Shown: one piece after another, positions 53,527 to 62,049 of the stretch | Layout: each line of letters opens with the position of its first letter | How positions within the stretch are numbered: the stretch's first letter is position 1 | Source of the DNA: Suilimivivens sp963638365 | GTDB taxonomy: Bacteria; Bacillota; Clostridia; Lachnospirales; Lachnospiraceae | Length of the DNA: 64,000 nt | Assembly: GCA_963638365.1 (NCBI GenBank) | Contig: CAVHRK010000010.1 | Location: 1-64,000, forward strand | Direction of reading: 5' to 3' | Made by a program: the position numbers and the translations under genes | The notes under the pieces: model-generated | What the model saw: the letters and a program-made list of their open reading frames with translations, nothing else | Told to the model about the DNA's origin: nothing | Database searches by the model: none

Positions 53527-54503
53527 ATTTATTGATTTTAAGTGCCGGGACCAGAGATAAGGTCGTACAGTATTTCAAACAGAATATGCAGCCGGGGGAT
53601 CGGGTGATTGCGACAGATTGTTCAAATGTGGCACCGGCAGTTTATGAAGCGGATGTGTTTTTTCTTGTACCGCGTATGACAGCGCCGGGATATATCGAGA
53701 AGATTCTGGAAATCTGTGAGAAGGAACATGTGGATGGCGTGTTTTCCCTGATTGATCCGGAATTGTCTTTGCTTGCGAAGGAGCGTGACCGTTTTCTTGC
53801 AATCGGAACGACACCGATTGTTTCTTCTTATGAGTTATGTGAGATGTGTCTGGATAAGTTCCAGATGTATCAGAAGCTTTGTGAAATGCAGATTCCGACA
53901 GGGAAATGTTTCGTGGATCAGGAACTTTTCAAAGAGGCCGTAGCGAAGGGAGAGATTACGTTCCCGGTATTTGTGAAGCCTGCAAGAGGAAGTGCCAGCA
54001 TCAACATCAATAAAGTGAATTCCATGAAAGAGATTGCTCTGTTGTTTGAACTTTATGATGGCTTAATGATTCAGGAATTTATGGACGGACAGGAGTACGG
54101 TGCGGATGTATATATCGATCTGTTAAGCGGAAAGTGTACTTCCATCTTTGCCAAAAAGAAAATCAAAATGCGTGCCGGTGAAACGGATAAGTCGGTATCG
54201 GTTAAGGACGAAACATTGTTTACCATGATCCGTGACTTCGTGGAAACGTGTGGCTTCCGGGGAATGATCGATATTGATATTTTCAAAATTGACGGTACCT
54301 ATTATCTGTCTGAGGTAAATCCCCGTTTTGGCGGTGGGTATCCGCATGCCTATGAAGCCGGTGTGAATATGCCAAGGCAGGTGCTTACGAATCTCCGGGG
54401 AGAAGAAAATCCGGTTACCATAGGGGATTACGAGGAAGGAATCTGTATGATGAAGTATAATGAAGTCATGATCCGCAGAATTCCGGAGGCAGACATCGTG
54501 TAA
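53523..54503 (+). CDS. ATP-grasp ligase, CarB-like (paralogue 2)
   Basis: A 326-aa protein, paralogue of 30110-31075. Parallel motifs: LLILSAGTRDKVVQYFKQ, ATDCSNVAPAVYEADVFFLV, FVKPARGSASININKV (ATP lysine), IQEFMDGQEYGADVYIDLL, KMRAGETDKS and YLSEVNPRFGGGYPHAYEAG. The strict parallel of PLP enzyme then ATP-grasp at both places points to one type of reaction used twice, with different amino substrates. Translation is coupled to the preceding PLP gene. Confidence 0.87.
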   Translation: MNLLILSAGTRDKVVQYFKQNMQPGDRVIATDCSNVAPAVYEADVFFLVPRMTAPGYIEKILEICEKEHVDGVFSLIDPELSLLAKERDRFLAIGTTPIVSSYELCEMCLDKFQMYQKLCEMQIPTGKCFVDQELFKEAVAKGEITFPVFVKPARGSASININKVNSMKEIALLFELYDGLMIQEFMDGQEYGADVYIDLLSGKCTSIFAKKKIKMRAGETDKSVSVKDETLFTMIRDFVETCGFRGMIDIDIFKIDGTYYLSEVNPRFGGGYPHAYEAGVNMPRQVLTNLRGEENPVTIGDYEEGICMMKYNEVMIRRIPEADIV

Positions 54504-54577
54504 CAGTCACGGGTTATGTAGATTAAATTCGATGGTATGGAGAAAGTTGTTATAAATCGAATCCAGAGGAGAACTCT

Positions 54578-55660
54578 ATGAAAAAGATACTGATACTTGC
54601 GAATTCTTCCGGAGGACTTTATGATTTCCGGAATGATTTTGTACTTGGACTTCTGAAGGATTATGAGGTGTATGTGAGCCTCCCGGATGAGGTGAAGACA
54701 AAAGAACTTGCAGAAGAGGGCTGTAAAATCATTAAAACACCGATTAACCGTCGCGGAGTAAATCCGGTCGAAGATTTTAAGCTTTTTTTAGCCTATCGGA
54801 AGCTTATGAAAGAAATTCGACCGGATCTGGTGGCTACCTATACGATCAAGCCGAATATTTACGGAGGCATGGCGGCACAGAGCCGGAGGATTCCCTATAT
54901 TGAAACCATTACCGGACTTGGAGGCGCATTTGACCGCAAGGGATTATTCCTGAAACTTATCGTTAACCTTTACCGGATCGGAATGAAGAAGGCAGAATGC
55001 ATCTTCTTCCAGAATCGCGAAAACCGACAGATTTTCCGGGATTTTGGAATTAAAGGGAAGAGCGAATGTCTGGTGAATGGTTCGGGAGTAGATCTTATGC
55101 GGCATACCTTTGAACCTTATCCGACGGATGAAAAATGCCAGTTCCTGTTTGTGGGGCGTGTAATGAAGGAACGTGGCATTGTGGAGTTCCTGGAGGCTGC
55201 GAAGAAGCTTCACGGTGAAAATGTGGAATTTGCAATTTTGGGGTATTGTGATGAAGATTACCAGCAGCAGTTAGATGACCTGGAAAAGCAGGGAGTGCTC
55301 ACCCAACTCGGTTTCCATACCGAGGTTCATCCTTATTTAAAGGCTGCGAGTGCGATTGTCATTGCATCCTTCCATGAGGGAATGTCGAATGCATTGATTG
55401 AAGCTTCCGCAACGGGAAGACCGGTGATTGCATCACGGATCAGCGGATGCAAGGAAGCCTTTGAAGAAGGAATTACCGGATTTGGCTTTACGCCCGGCAA
55501 ATCAGAGGAACTGATTGCGGCTATGGAACAGTTCTTATCGCTTTCCCTTAAGGACAGAGCAAAGATGGGGCAGGAAGCAAGAGCGAAGATGGAACGGGAG
55601 TTTGACCGTCGGGAGGTTACGACGTCTTATTTACAGGTTGTTAAAAAAGTGTTAGACTAA
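54578..55660 (+). CDS. Family 4 glycosyltransferase, PglA-like
   Basis: A 360-aa GT-B transferase. It opens ILILANSSGGLYDFRNDFV, then TYTIKPNIYGGMAA and TGLGGAFDRKG, features shared with PglA and capsule GalNAc transferases. The C-terminal nucleotide site has FVGRVMKERGIVEFLEAAK and ASFHEGMSNALIEASATGRP (E-x7-E). It probably adds the second sugar to the PglC product. Confidence 0.85.
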   Translation: MKKILILANSSGGLYDFRNDFVLGLLKDYEVYVSLPDEVKTKELAEEGCKIIKTPINRRGVNPVEDFKLFLAYRKLMKEIRPDLVATYTIKPNIYGGMAAQSRRIPYIETITGLGGAFDRKGLFLKLIVNLYRIGMKKAECIFFQNRENRQIFRDFGIKGKSECLVNGSGVDLMRHTFEPYPTDEKCQFLFVGRVMKERGIVEFLEAAKKLHGENVEFAILGYCDEDYQQQLDDLEKQGVLTQLGFHTEVHPYLKAASAIVIASFHEGMSNALIEASATGRPVIASRISGCKEAFEEGITGFGFTPGKSEELIAAMEQFLSLSLKDRAKMGQEARAKMEREFDRREVTTSYLQVVKKVLD

Positions 55661-55669
55661 ATAAAAAAT

Positions 55670-55728
55670 GTAACTATTCTGTTGTAAGCATTCACAGAAA
55701 GCCATTCGGCATGGCTCTGAATAGTTAT
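55670..55728 (-). repeat. Deletion derivative of repeat A
   Basis: 59 bp carrying both ends of repeat A (GTAACTATTCTG at left, GGCTCTGAATAGTTAT at right) with the middle missing. Read on the minus strand it starts ATAACTATTCAGAGCCATGC, matching the left end of the full copies, so its orientation is reversed. Confidence 0.65.
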
Positions 55729-55784
55729 AAAACATTAATGACAAACGAAATAAATAGGACAAAGAAAAAGAGAGGAATACACCA

Positions 55785-57101
55785 ATGGATTTATATGAGA
55801 AGATTGTTCGTGGCGAAGAAAAACTGTCTTTGGTAGGACTTGGCTATGTTGGCATGCCGATTGCAGTTGCCTTTGCAAGGAAAATTCAGGTTGTTGGATT
55901 TGACTTAAACGAACACAAAATTGAACTTTATAAGAATGGCATTGATCCAACGAATGAAGTAGGAAATGAAGTGATTAAGAATACAACGGTAGACTTCACA
56001 GCAGATCCTTCAAAGCTGCGGGAAGCAAAGTTCCATATTGTAGCAGTTCCTACTCCGGTTAATGATGATCATACACCGGATTTAACACCGGTAGAAGGTG
56101 CAAGCCGGATTTTGGGACAGAATCTTAGCAAAGGTTCTGTAGTCGTATTTGAGTCTACGGTTTATCCGGGGGTTACCGAAGACATCTGTGTACCGATTCT
56201 GGAGAAGGAATCCGGACTCAAATGTGGTGTGGATTTTAAGATCGGATATTCCCCGGAACGAATCAATCCGGGAGATAAGGTACATCGTCTCGAAACCATT
56301 ACGAAGATTGTATCCGGTATGGATGAAGAGACACTGGATACGGTAGCAAAGGTTTATGAACTGGTTGTGGAAGCCGGGGTATACCGTGCGGAGTCCATTA
56401 AGGTAGCGGAGGCAGCCAAGGTAATTGAGAATAGCCAACGTGATATCAACATTGCATTTATGAATGAATTGTCCATGATCTTTAATAAGATGGGCATTGA
56501 TACCAAGTCCGTACTGGAAGCAGCAGGAACCAAGTGGAATTTCCTGAAATTTGCGCCGGGACTTGTCGGAGGACACTGTATCGGTGTGGATCCGTATTAT
56601 CTGACCTATAAGGCTGAATCCCTTGGATATCATTCCCAGATCATTTTATCCGGACGCCGGATCAATGATGATATGGGTAAATATGTAGCAGAATCCCTTG
56701 TTAAGAATCTGATTAAGGCAGAGATTCCGGTAAGAGGAGCGAAAGTAGCCATCTTAGGATTTACCTTCAAGGAGAATTGTCCGGATACCAGAAATACCAA
56801 GGTCATTGATATTTATAAAGAACTTGAAGAATATGGAATCACTCCGATTGTGGTAGATCCGGCAGCGGATACAGACGAAGCAAAGCGCCTTTATGGAATT
56901 ACCTTTGAAACCATGGATGCCGTGAAGGACATGGATGCGGTTGTCATTGCAGTAGCACATAAGCAGTTCCTTTCCTATACCAAAGATCAGATCAGTGAGT
57001 TCTTCAATCCTTCCTATGAGAAGAAGGTGCTGATGGATATCAAGGGAATCCTTGACAGGAAAGAATATCTTTCCGATGATTATATTTATTGGAGATTATA
57101 A
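55785..57101 (+). CDS. UDP-N-acetylhexosamine 6-dehydrogenase (TviB/WbpO-like)
   Basis: A 438-aa NAD-dependent nucleotide-sugar dehydrogenase. NAD site LSLVGLGYVGMPIAVAFARK (about residues 14-33), AVPTPVNDDHTPDL (about 87-100), catalytic Cys in LVGGHCIGVDPYYL (about 260-273) and the C-terminal ILGFTFKENCPDTRNTKVID. The short N-terminal leader and GHCIGVDPYYL are typical of UDP-GlcNAc/GalNAc dehydrogenases. With the 4-epimerase at 58709 it can give UDP-GalNAcA. Confidence 0.88.
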   Translation: MDLYEKIVRGEEKLSLVGLGYVGMPIAVAFARKIQVVGFDLNEHKIELYKNGIDPTNEVGNEVIKNTTVDFTADPSKLREAKFHIVAVPTPVNDDHTPDLTPVEGASRILGQNLSKGSVVVFESTVYPGVTEDICVPILEKESGLKCGVDFKIGYSPERINPGDKVHRLETITKIVSGMDEETLDTVAKVYELVVEAGVYRAESIKVAEAAKVIENSQRDINIAFMNELSMIFNKMGIDTKSVLEAAGTKWNFLKFAPGLVGGHCIGVDPYYLTYKAESLGYHSQIILSGRRINDDMGKYVAESLVKNLIKAEIPVRGAKVAILGFTFKENCPDTRNTKVIDIYKELEEYGITPIVVDPAADTDEAKRLYGITFETMDAVKDMDAVVIAVAHKQFLSYTKDQISEFFNPSYEKKVLMDIKGILDRKEYLSDDYIYWRL

Positions 57102-57102
57102 A

Positions 57103-58551
57103 ATGAGTAAACGAGCAGAGCAGACGGGCAGTAATAAGAAACGGTGGATTCCTTTTCTGTTACCGGTGGCTCTGCTCTTATTTTTTGAAGGAATGTTTCT
57201 GATTTATGGTCCGGGGGTATATAACGATTCGGAACAGTATCTGCAGATGCATATTCACCGGGAACCGTTGTACCCCCTGTTTTTATGGGTATTGCGTCTG
57301 TGTACTTCGGAACATTACCTGATCCTTATGGGCATCCTGCAGAATCTTTTGATGGTAGTCTCCATCTGGCTCCTGACAAGAACGATTGCATGGAAGTTTT
57401 CCCTTTCCTTTGGCTGGCAGGTCCTTTTGGCGTTGCTTCAGGTGTTTCCGCATCTGCTGATTAAGTATTTTTCTGCAATGAGTATTTTCATTACCAATTC
57501 AGTCATGAGTGAAGCCCTCACCTTTCCATTGTTTACACTTTGGGCGATGAATACACTGGAACTTTTATGGGAAGGAAAGAGGAAGAATGCAGTGGGGACA
57601 CTGGTACTTGCAATTCTGCTCAGTCTCACACGTGGACAGATGATGGTTACGATTCTGGTGTTCTTTTTTGTGGAACTGTACCGAATTATTTTTTCCTGTA
57701 AAAAGAAAAGAATACTGATTTCAGTTCTTGGTCTGGTTTTATTGGTGGCAGCGGCCTTCGGTGTACGTACCTTGACGGTGCGATGCTATAATCTTGCGGT
57801 GCATGGAAGATTCATCAACAATACCTATGGAAATGTGAATCTGGTAACGGATATGATCTATGCATCCGATCGTGAAGATGGAGAAAATATCAAGGATGAA
57901 CAGACGAGAGCGTTCTTCTATGAAATTTTTGATAAGGCATGGGAGATCGAAGGCAATTATCAGTTTGCAGGAAGCTCCCTGAGCCAGCGTGCAGAGCATA
58001 TAGAACAAAAACATGATGATATTAAATTCAATTGTATAGAGGACACTTTTTATCAATACTACGATCGAAATGTAACAACGGATTATATTACCCAGAATCT
58101 TTTAGCCGATGAACAGGCTGCAGCAATCATGAAAGGGATCTTCCCGAAATGCTTTAAAAACTGGCTGCTGACCTACTGTGGGATTGTGTATTACGGACTG
58201 ATCCGGAGCATTGCGGTGGTAAATCCATTGATTAATGTTGTGGCAGTGTTGATTTATGTATCTGCAATTGCAATTACTATATGGTTGTGGAAGAGAAACC
58301 CGAAGAGTCATGCCATTCCCATGATGTGTCTTTCCCTTCTTTTCATTGCAGGGAATACAGCAGCAGTGGCCTTGACCATTATGTGCCTGTCACGCTATAT
58401 GATTTATGGATTTTCCCTTTTCTACCTGTCGTATCTCATGGTGGCGGCAGAGTTGCTTAGAACGTACCAATGTGATAAAATGGTAACTATTCAGAGCCAT
58501 GCAAAATCTGATAAATATGATCGAAATGCTTGCATTTCGGAGCATATTTGA
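57103..58551 (+). CDS. Polytopic membrane protein, GT-C-like, with repeat-A-encoded C-terminus
   Basis: A 482-aa protein with about ten membrane helices. GPGVYNDSEQYLQMHIHREP (about residues 33-52) resembles the GT-C first-loop Asp motif. The start at 57103 follows the dehydrogenase stop by one base with GGAG upstream. Repeat A copy 2 begins at 58483 inside the gene, so about the last 22 codons, VTIQSHAKSDKYDRNACISE and the final HI, are translated from the repeat and its TGA ends the ORF. The original C-terminus was probably longer or different. The substrate is unknown. Confidence 0.72.
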   Translation: MSKRAEQTGSNKKRWIPFLLPVALLLFFEGMFLIYGPGVYNDSEQYLQMHIHREPLYPLFLWVLRLCTSEHYLILMGILQNLLMVVSIWLLTRTIAWKFSLSFGWQVLLALLQVFPHLLIKYFSAMSIFITNSVMSEALTFPLFTLWAMNTLELLWEGKRKNAVGTLVLAILLSLTRGQMMVTILVFFFVELYRIIFSCKKKRILISVLGLVLLVAAAFGVRTLTVRCYNLAVHGRFINNTYGNVNLVTDMIYASDREDGENIKDEQTRAFFYEIFDKAWEIEGNYQFAGSSLSQRAEHIEQKHDDIKFNCIEDTFYQYYDRNVTTDYITQNLLADEQAAAIMKGIFPKCFKNWLLTYCGIVYYGLIRSIAVVNPLINVVAVLIYVSAIAITIWLWKRNPKSHAIPMMCLSLLFIAGNTAAVALTIMCLSRYMIYGFSLFYLSYLMVAAELLRTYQCDKMVTIQSHAKSDKYDRNACISEHI

Positions 58552-58635
58552 CAGATTTTATATGGCGAAGTAACTACATGAGCAAAACATAAGCTGTGAA
58601 ACAGCGGTTTTGCGAATGGAGTTCTGAATAGTTAC
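58483..58635 (+). repeat. Dispersed structured repeat A, copy 2
   Basis: 153 bp, the same length as copy 1. Stems: AAAATCTG (58503)/CAGATTTT (58552), AAATATG (58513)/CATATTT (58543), CGAAATG/CATTTCG around the same CTTG loop, GCAAAAC (58582)/GTTTTGC (58607), GCTG/CAGC. These stems differ in sequence from copy 1 but remain paired. Terminal repeats GTAACTATTCAGA are perfect. Confidence 0.85.
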
Positions 58636-58708
58636 GAAAGAACAGTAATTAAAATCGGCAGCTTATGAATGCGGCATGGTTGAACAAACATGCAGAAAGG
58701 ATAAACCA

Positions 58709-59683
58709 ATGGGATATCAGAATCTTGTATTTGATAAAGAAAGTGTATTTTTAGTAACAGGTGGTGCCGGTTTTATCGGATCAAACCTCTGCGAAGCAAT
58801 TTTGAATATGGGTTATACTGTACGGTGTCTGGATAATCTTTCTACCGGCAAATATGAAAATATTGAGCCGTTTACACAGAATCCCCATTTTACCTTTATT
58901 AAAGGAGACATCCGGGATCTGGATACCTGTATGGAAGCAACAAAGGGCGTGGATTATGTGTTGAATCAGGCTGCCTGGGGAAGTGTACCCCGAAGCATCG
59001 AGATGCCTCTTTTATATGAGGAAATCAATATCCGTGGAACCTTAAATATGATGGAAGCATCCAGACAGAATGGCGTTAAGAAATTTGTCTATGCATCCAG
59101 CTCCTCCGTATATGGAGATCATCCGGTACTTCCGAAGAAGGAAGGACAGGAAGGAAAGCTGTTATCCCCTTATGCACTGACAAAGCGTGTGGATGAGGAA
59201 TATGGCAGACTGTATAAGGTGCTGTATGGCCTCGATACTTATGGAATGCGTTATTTTAACGTATTTGGACGCAGACAGGATCCGAATGGCGTGTATGCAG
59301 CAGTGATTCCGAAGTTTATTAAACAGTTAATGGATGGCGAGACGCCTACGATCAATGGAGACGGAAAGCAGTCCAGAGACTTTACCTATGTTGAAAATGT
59401 TGTAGAAGCGAACTTAAAGGCATGTCAGGCTTCTTCGGAAGCAGCCGGCGAAGCATTTAACATTGGTGCAGGCGGCAGAGAGTTCCTTATTGATGTTTAT
59501 CACAATATCTGTAAAGCTTTGAATAAAGAGGTTGAGCCGAACTTCGGCCCGGACCGCAAGGGAGATATCCGGGATTCCAATGCCGATATCAGCAAGGCAA
59601 AGGAACTGCTCGGATATGATCCGGATTATGACTTTGCCAAGGGAATTGCCCTTGCCATTGACTGGTATAAGGAAAACCTGTAA
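58709..59683 (+). CDS. UDP-N-acetylhexosamine(uronate) 4-epimerase (WbpP/TviC-like)
   Basis: A 324-aa extended SDR. NAD site FLVTGGAGFIGSNLCEAIL (about residues 13-31), NQAAWGSVPRSIEMP, catalytic YALTK (Tyr-x-x-x-Lys, about 154-158) and RYFNVFGRRQDPNGVYAAVI fit the WbpP/TviC group that interconverts UDP-GlcNAc(A) and UDP-GalNAc(A). The start 58709 has SD AAAGGAT; an in-frame ATG at 58676 lacks one. It pairs functionally with the dehydrogenase at 55785. Confidence 0.88.
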   Translation: MGYQNLVFDKESVFLVTGGAGFIGSNLCEAILNMGYTVRCLDNLSTGKYENIEPFTQNPHFTFIKGDIRDLDTCMEATKGVDYVLNQAAWGSVPRSIEMPLLYEEINIRGTLNMMEASRQNGVKKFVYASSSSVYGDHPVLPKKEGQEGKLLSPYALTKRVDEEYGRLYKVLYGLDTYGMRYFNVFGRRQDPNGVYAAVIPKFIKQLMDGETPTINGDGKQSRDFTYVENVVEANLKACQASSEAAGEAFNIGAGGREFLIDVYHNICKALNKEVEPNFGPDRKGDIRDSNADISKAKELLGYDPDYDFAKGIALAIDWYKENL

Positions 59684-59696
59684 GGGAGAATCGGGA

Positions 59697-60800
59697 ATGG
59701 ACAAGCCAGTTAAAATTCTGCAGATTGTCGGATCCATGCATCCGGGAGGAATCGAGAATTTTGTAATGAACCTTTACGAGCATATTGACCGGGAACGTTT
59801 TCCTTTTGATTTTGTTGTGCATAAGCAACAGGAGGGAGATTACACAGAGCGGATTGAAGAACTGGGAGGACAGATTTATCTGCTTCCACGTCTGACGCGC
59901 CATCCGATACAGAATCTCCGCGGAATTTACCGGCTGGTGAAGGAGAATCATTATGATATTGTCATCCGCCATACACCGAATGCTCTCATTGCACCACAGC
60001 TTCTTGCAGCGCGTCTGGCCGGTGCACACACGATTTGTCATGCACACAGTGAGACAGATAAGCAGAAGGTGTTTCATATCCTTGGTAAGGCATTGATGAA
60101 GATTGCGGCAGAGCGAAGAATTGCCTGTTCCGTAAATGCAGGAAAATGGATGTTTGGAAAGCAGCATTATGACATGGTACACAATGCAGTGGATATCTCT
60201 TCCTTTCAGTATTCAAAAGAAAAAGAAGAGAAAATCCGGGACGAATTTCAGCTTGGAGATCGTCATATTTATGGACATGTCGGCAATTTTGTATGGTCGA
60301 AGAATCACCTGCTGATGCTGCATATTTTTAAAGAAATTCAGAAACAGGATCCGGAAGCAGTGCTGTTCTTTGTCGGACAGGGAACCATGCAGAAGGAAAT
60401 TGAAGAAGAAATACAGAAGCTTTCGCTTCAGGACAGCGTCATTCTTACGGGAGTCCGTAAGGATGTATCGGTATTGATGTCTGCGTTTCATGTGTTGTTA
60501 TTCCCATCGGTCTATGAAGGGCTTCCGCTTACCCTGATTGAAGCACAGGCAGCGGGTTTGCCCTGCCTGATTTCGGATAGCATCACAAGCGATGTAATTG
60601 TGACAGAGGGACTGGTGAAGCCGTTTTCCCTGGAAAAAACACCGGCAGAGTGGGCAGCACAGGCAGTTCAAATGGTCAGAGAGAATAATGAGCTTACCAG
60701 AAAATGCCAGAGAGAGCGGATTGCCCGGGCAGGATACGATATTGATGCGCTGGTTGAATGGTACGAAAGTTATTTTACACAGATTGCAGCCGGAAAATAA
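59697..60800 (+). CDS. Family 4 glycosyltransferase (EpsF-like)
   Basis: A 367-aa GT-B transferase: ILQIVGSMHPGGIENFVMNL (N-terminal glycine loop), GHVGNFVWSKNHLLMLHIF (about 197-215) and LLFPSVYEGLPLTLIEAQAA (E-x7-E, about 267-286). The SD GGGAG precedes the ATG at 59697; longer in-frame readings run into the epimerase gene. It closely resembles the next protein and probably arose by duplication. Confidence 0.88.
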   Translation: MDKPVKILQIVGSMHPGGIENFVMNLYEHIDRERFPFDFVVHKQQEGDYTERIEELGGQIYLLPRLTRHPIQNLRGIYRLVKENHYDIVIRHTPNALIAPQLLAARLAGAHTICHAHSETDKQKVFHILGKALMKIAAERRIACSVNAGKWMFGKQHYDMVHNAVDISSFQYSKEKEEKIRDEFQLGDRHIYGHVGNFVWSKNHLLMLHIFKEIQKQDPEAVLFFVGQGTMQKEIEEEIQKLSLQDSVILTGVRKDVSVLMSAFHVLLFPSVYEGLPLTLIEAQAAGLPCLISDSITSDVIVTEGLVKPFSLEKTPAEWAAQAVQMVRENNELTRKCQRERIARAGYDIDALVEWYESYFTQIAAGK

Positions 60801-60830
60801 AGATACAGGATGTGGAGGAACAGGAATTCC

Positions 60831-61997
60831 ATGAAGGAAATAAAAGGAAATAAGAAAACCGAACAGAATGAAATCCTGCATGTTCTCCATGTGTTTGGCA
60901 AGTTAAACCGTGGCGGCGCCGAAAGCCGTGTTATGGATCTGTACCGGAATGTGGATCGTGCGAAGGTACAGTTTGATTTTATGCAGCACACGACCAAGGT
61001 GTGTGATTTTCAACCGGAAATCGAACAGTTAGGAGGAAAGGTTTATCACGTTCCTCCTTTTCGTTTTTGGAATTATTTTTCCTACTGCAAGGCATGGAAA
61101 CAGTTTATCAGGGAACATCCGGAGATCCGGATTGCGCATGGACATATGACAAGTACGGCATCCATCTATCTGCCGATTGTACACAAAAAGGGCGTTTTTA
61201 CGATCGCACATTCGAGAAATGCCGGTGTGGATAAAGGAATAAAGGGTAAGCTTACGAAATTTCTGCGTCGGAATCTGGCAGAAAAATGTGACCGCTGCTT
61301 TGCCTGCTCAAAGCTTGCAGGGGAAGCTGTGTTTGGAAAAGAAGCGATGGAGCAGGGAAATGTAACGATCATTCCCAATGCCATTGATGCAGCGAGATTT
61401 ACTTTTGATCCGGAAGTGCGTAAACAGAAACGGGAAGAACTTCACATTCAGCCGGAAGAGTTCCTGATTGGAGAGGTTGGCCGGTTTGATCCACAGAAAA
61501 ATCAGAAATATGCGGTGGAGATTCTGGCAGAATGCAGAAAGAAGAATTTCCCGGCAAAACTGATTCTGATTGGAGAAGGTCCGTTGATGGAAACCGTGCG
61601 GCAGCAGGTGGAGGAACTTCAGCTTCAGGAATACGTGATTTTTACCGGCTTGCAGAAGAATGTCGTGCCTTTTTATCAGGCAATGGATTTCTTCCTGCTC
61701 CCGTCCTTTTATGAGGGATTACCGGGAGTAGCAGTGGAAGCACAGGCAAGCGGCCTGCGGGGAATCTTGTCCGATGCGATCACGACAGAAACAGCGATGA
61801 CTTCTTTGATGGAATTCCGGAATGTACAGGAGCCGGCAGAAGTCTGGGCAGACCGGATCATGGCCTGTGGACATTATGAAAGACAAAATACATTAAAAGA
61901 GATGCAGGAGGCTGGATTTGATGTAAAGAATCTGGCCAAACGGTTACAGGATTTTTACTTAAGAGTAAGCGAAGATCCTGCACAGGAGTTTATCTGA
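60831..61997 (+). CDS. Family 4 glycosyltransferase (EpsF-like)
   Basis: A 388-aa GT-B transferase: LHVLHVFGKLNRGGAESRVM, GEVGRFDPQKNQKYAVEIL (about 210-228) and LLPSFYEGLPGVAVEAQASG (about 290-309). The ATG at 60831 is preferred to 60810 because AGGA lies 5 nt before it. It is similar to the preceding gene. Confidence 0.87.
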   Translation: MKEIKGNKKTEQNEILHVLHVFGKLNRGGAESRVMDLYRNVDRAKVQFDFMQHTTKVCDFQPEIEQLGGKVYHVPPFRFWNYFSYCKAWKQFIREHPEIRIAHGHMTSTASIYLPIVHKKGVFTIAHSRNAGVDKGIKGKLTKFLRRNLAEKCDRCFACSKLAGEAVFGKEAMEQGNVTIIPNAIDAARFTFDPEVRKQKREELHIQPEEFLIGEVGRFDPQKNQKYAVEILAECRKKNFPAKLILIGEGPLMETVRQQVEELQLQEYVIFTGLQKNVVPFYQAMDFFLLPSFYEGLPGVAVEAQASGLRGILSDAITTETAMTSLMEFRNVQEPAEVWADRIMACGHYERQNTLKEMQEAGFDVKNLAKRLQDFYLRVSEDPAQEFI

Positions 61998-62049
61998 TAT
62001 GTGATATCTGGAAAACAAGATATTGGATGATGAGGAGATTTAATAAGAA

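Noticed and set aside
58709..59683. The SDR at 58709 as the missing PseB dehydratase.
   Set aside because: Its motifs (GGAGFIGSN, RYFNVFGRRQDPNG) are those of WbpP/TviC epimerases, and the pairing with a UDP-HexNAc dehydrogenase supports that.
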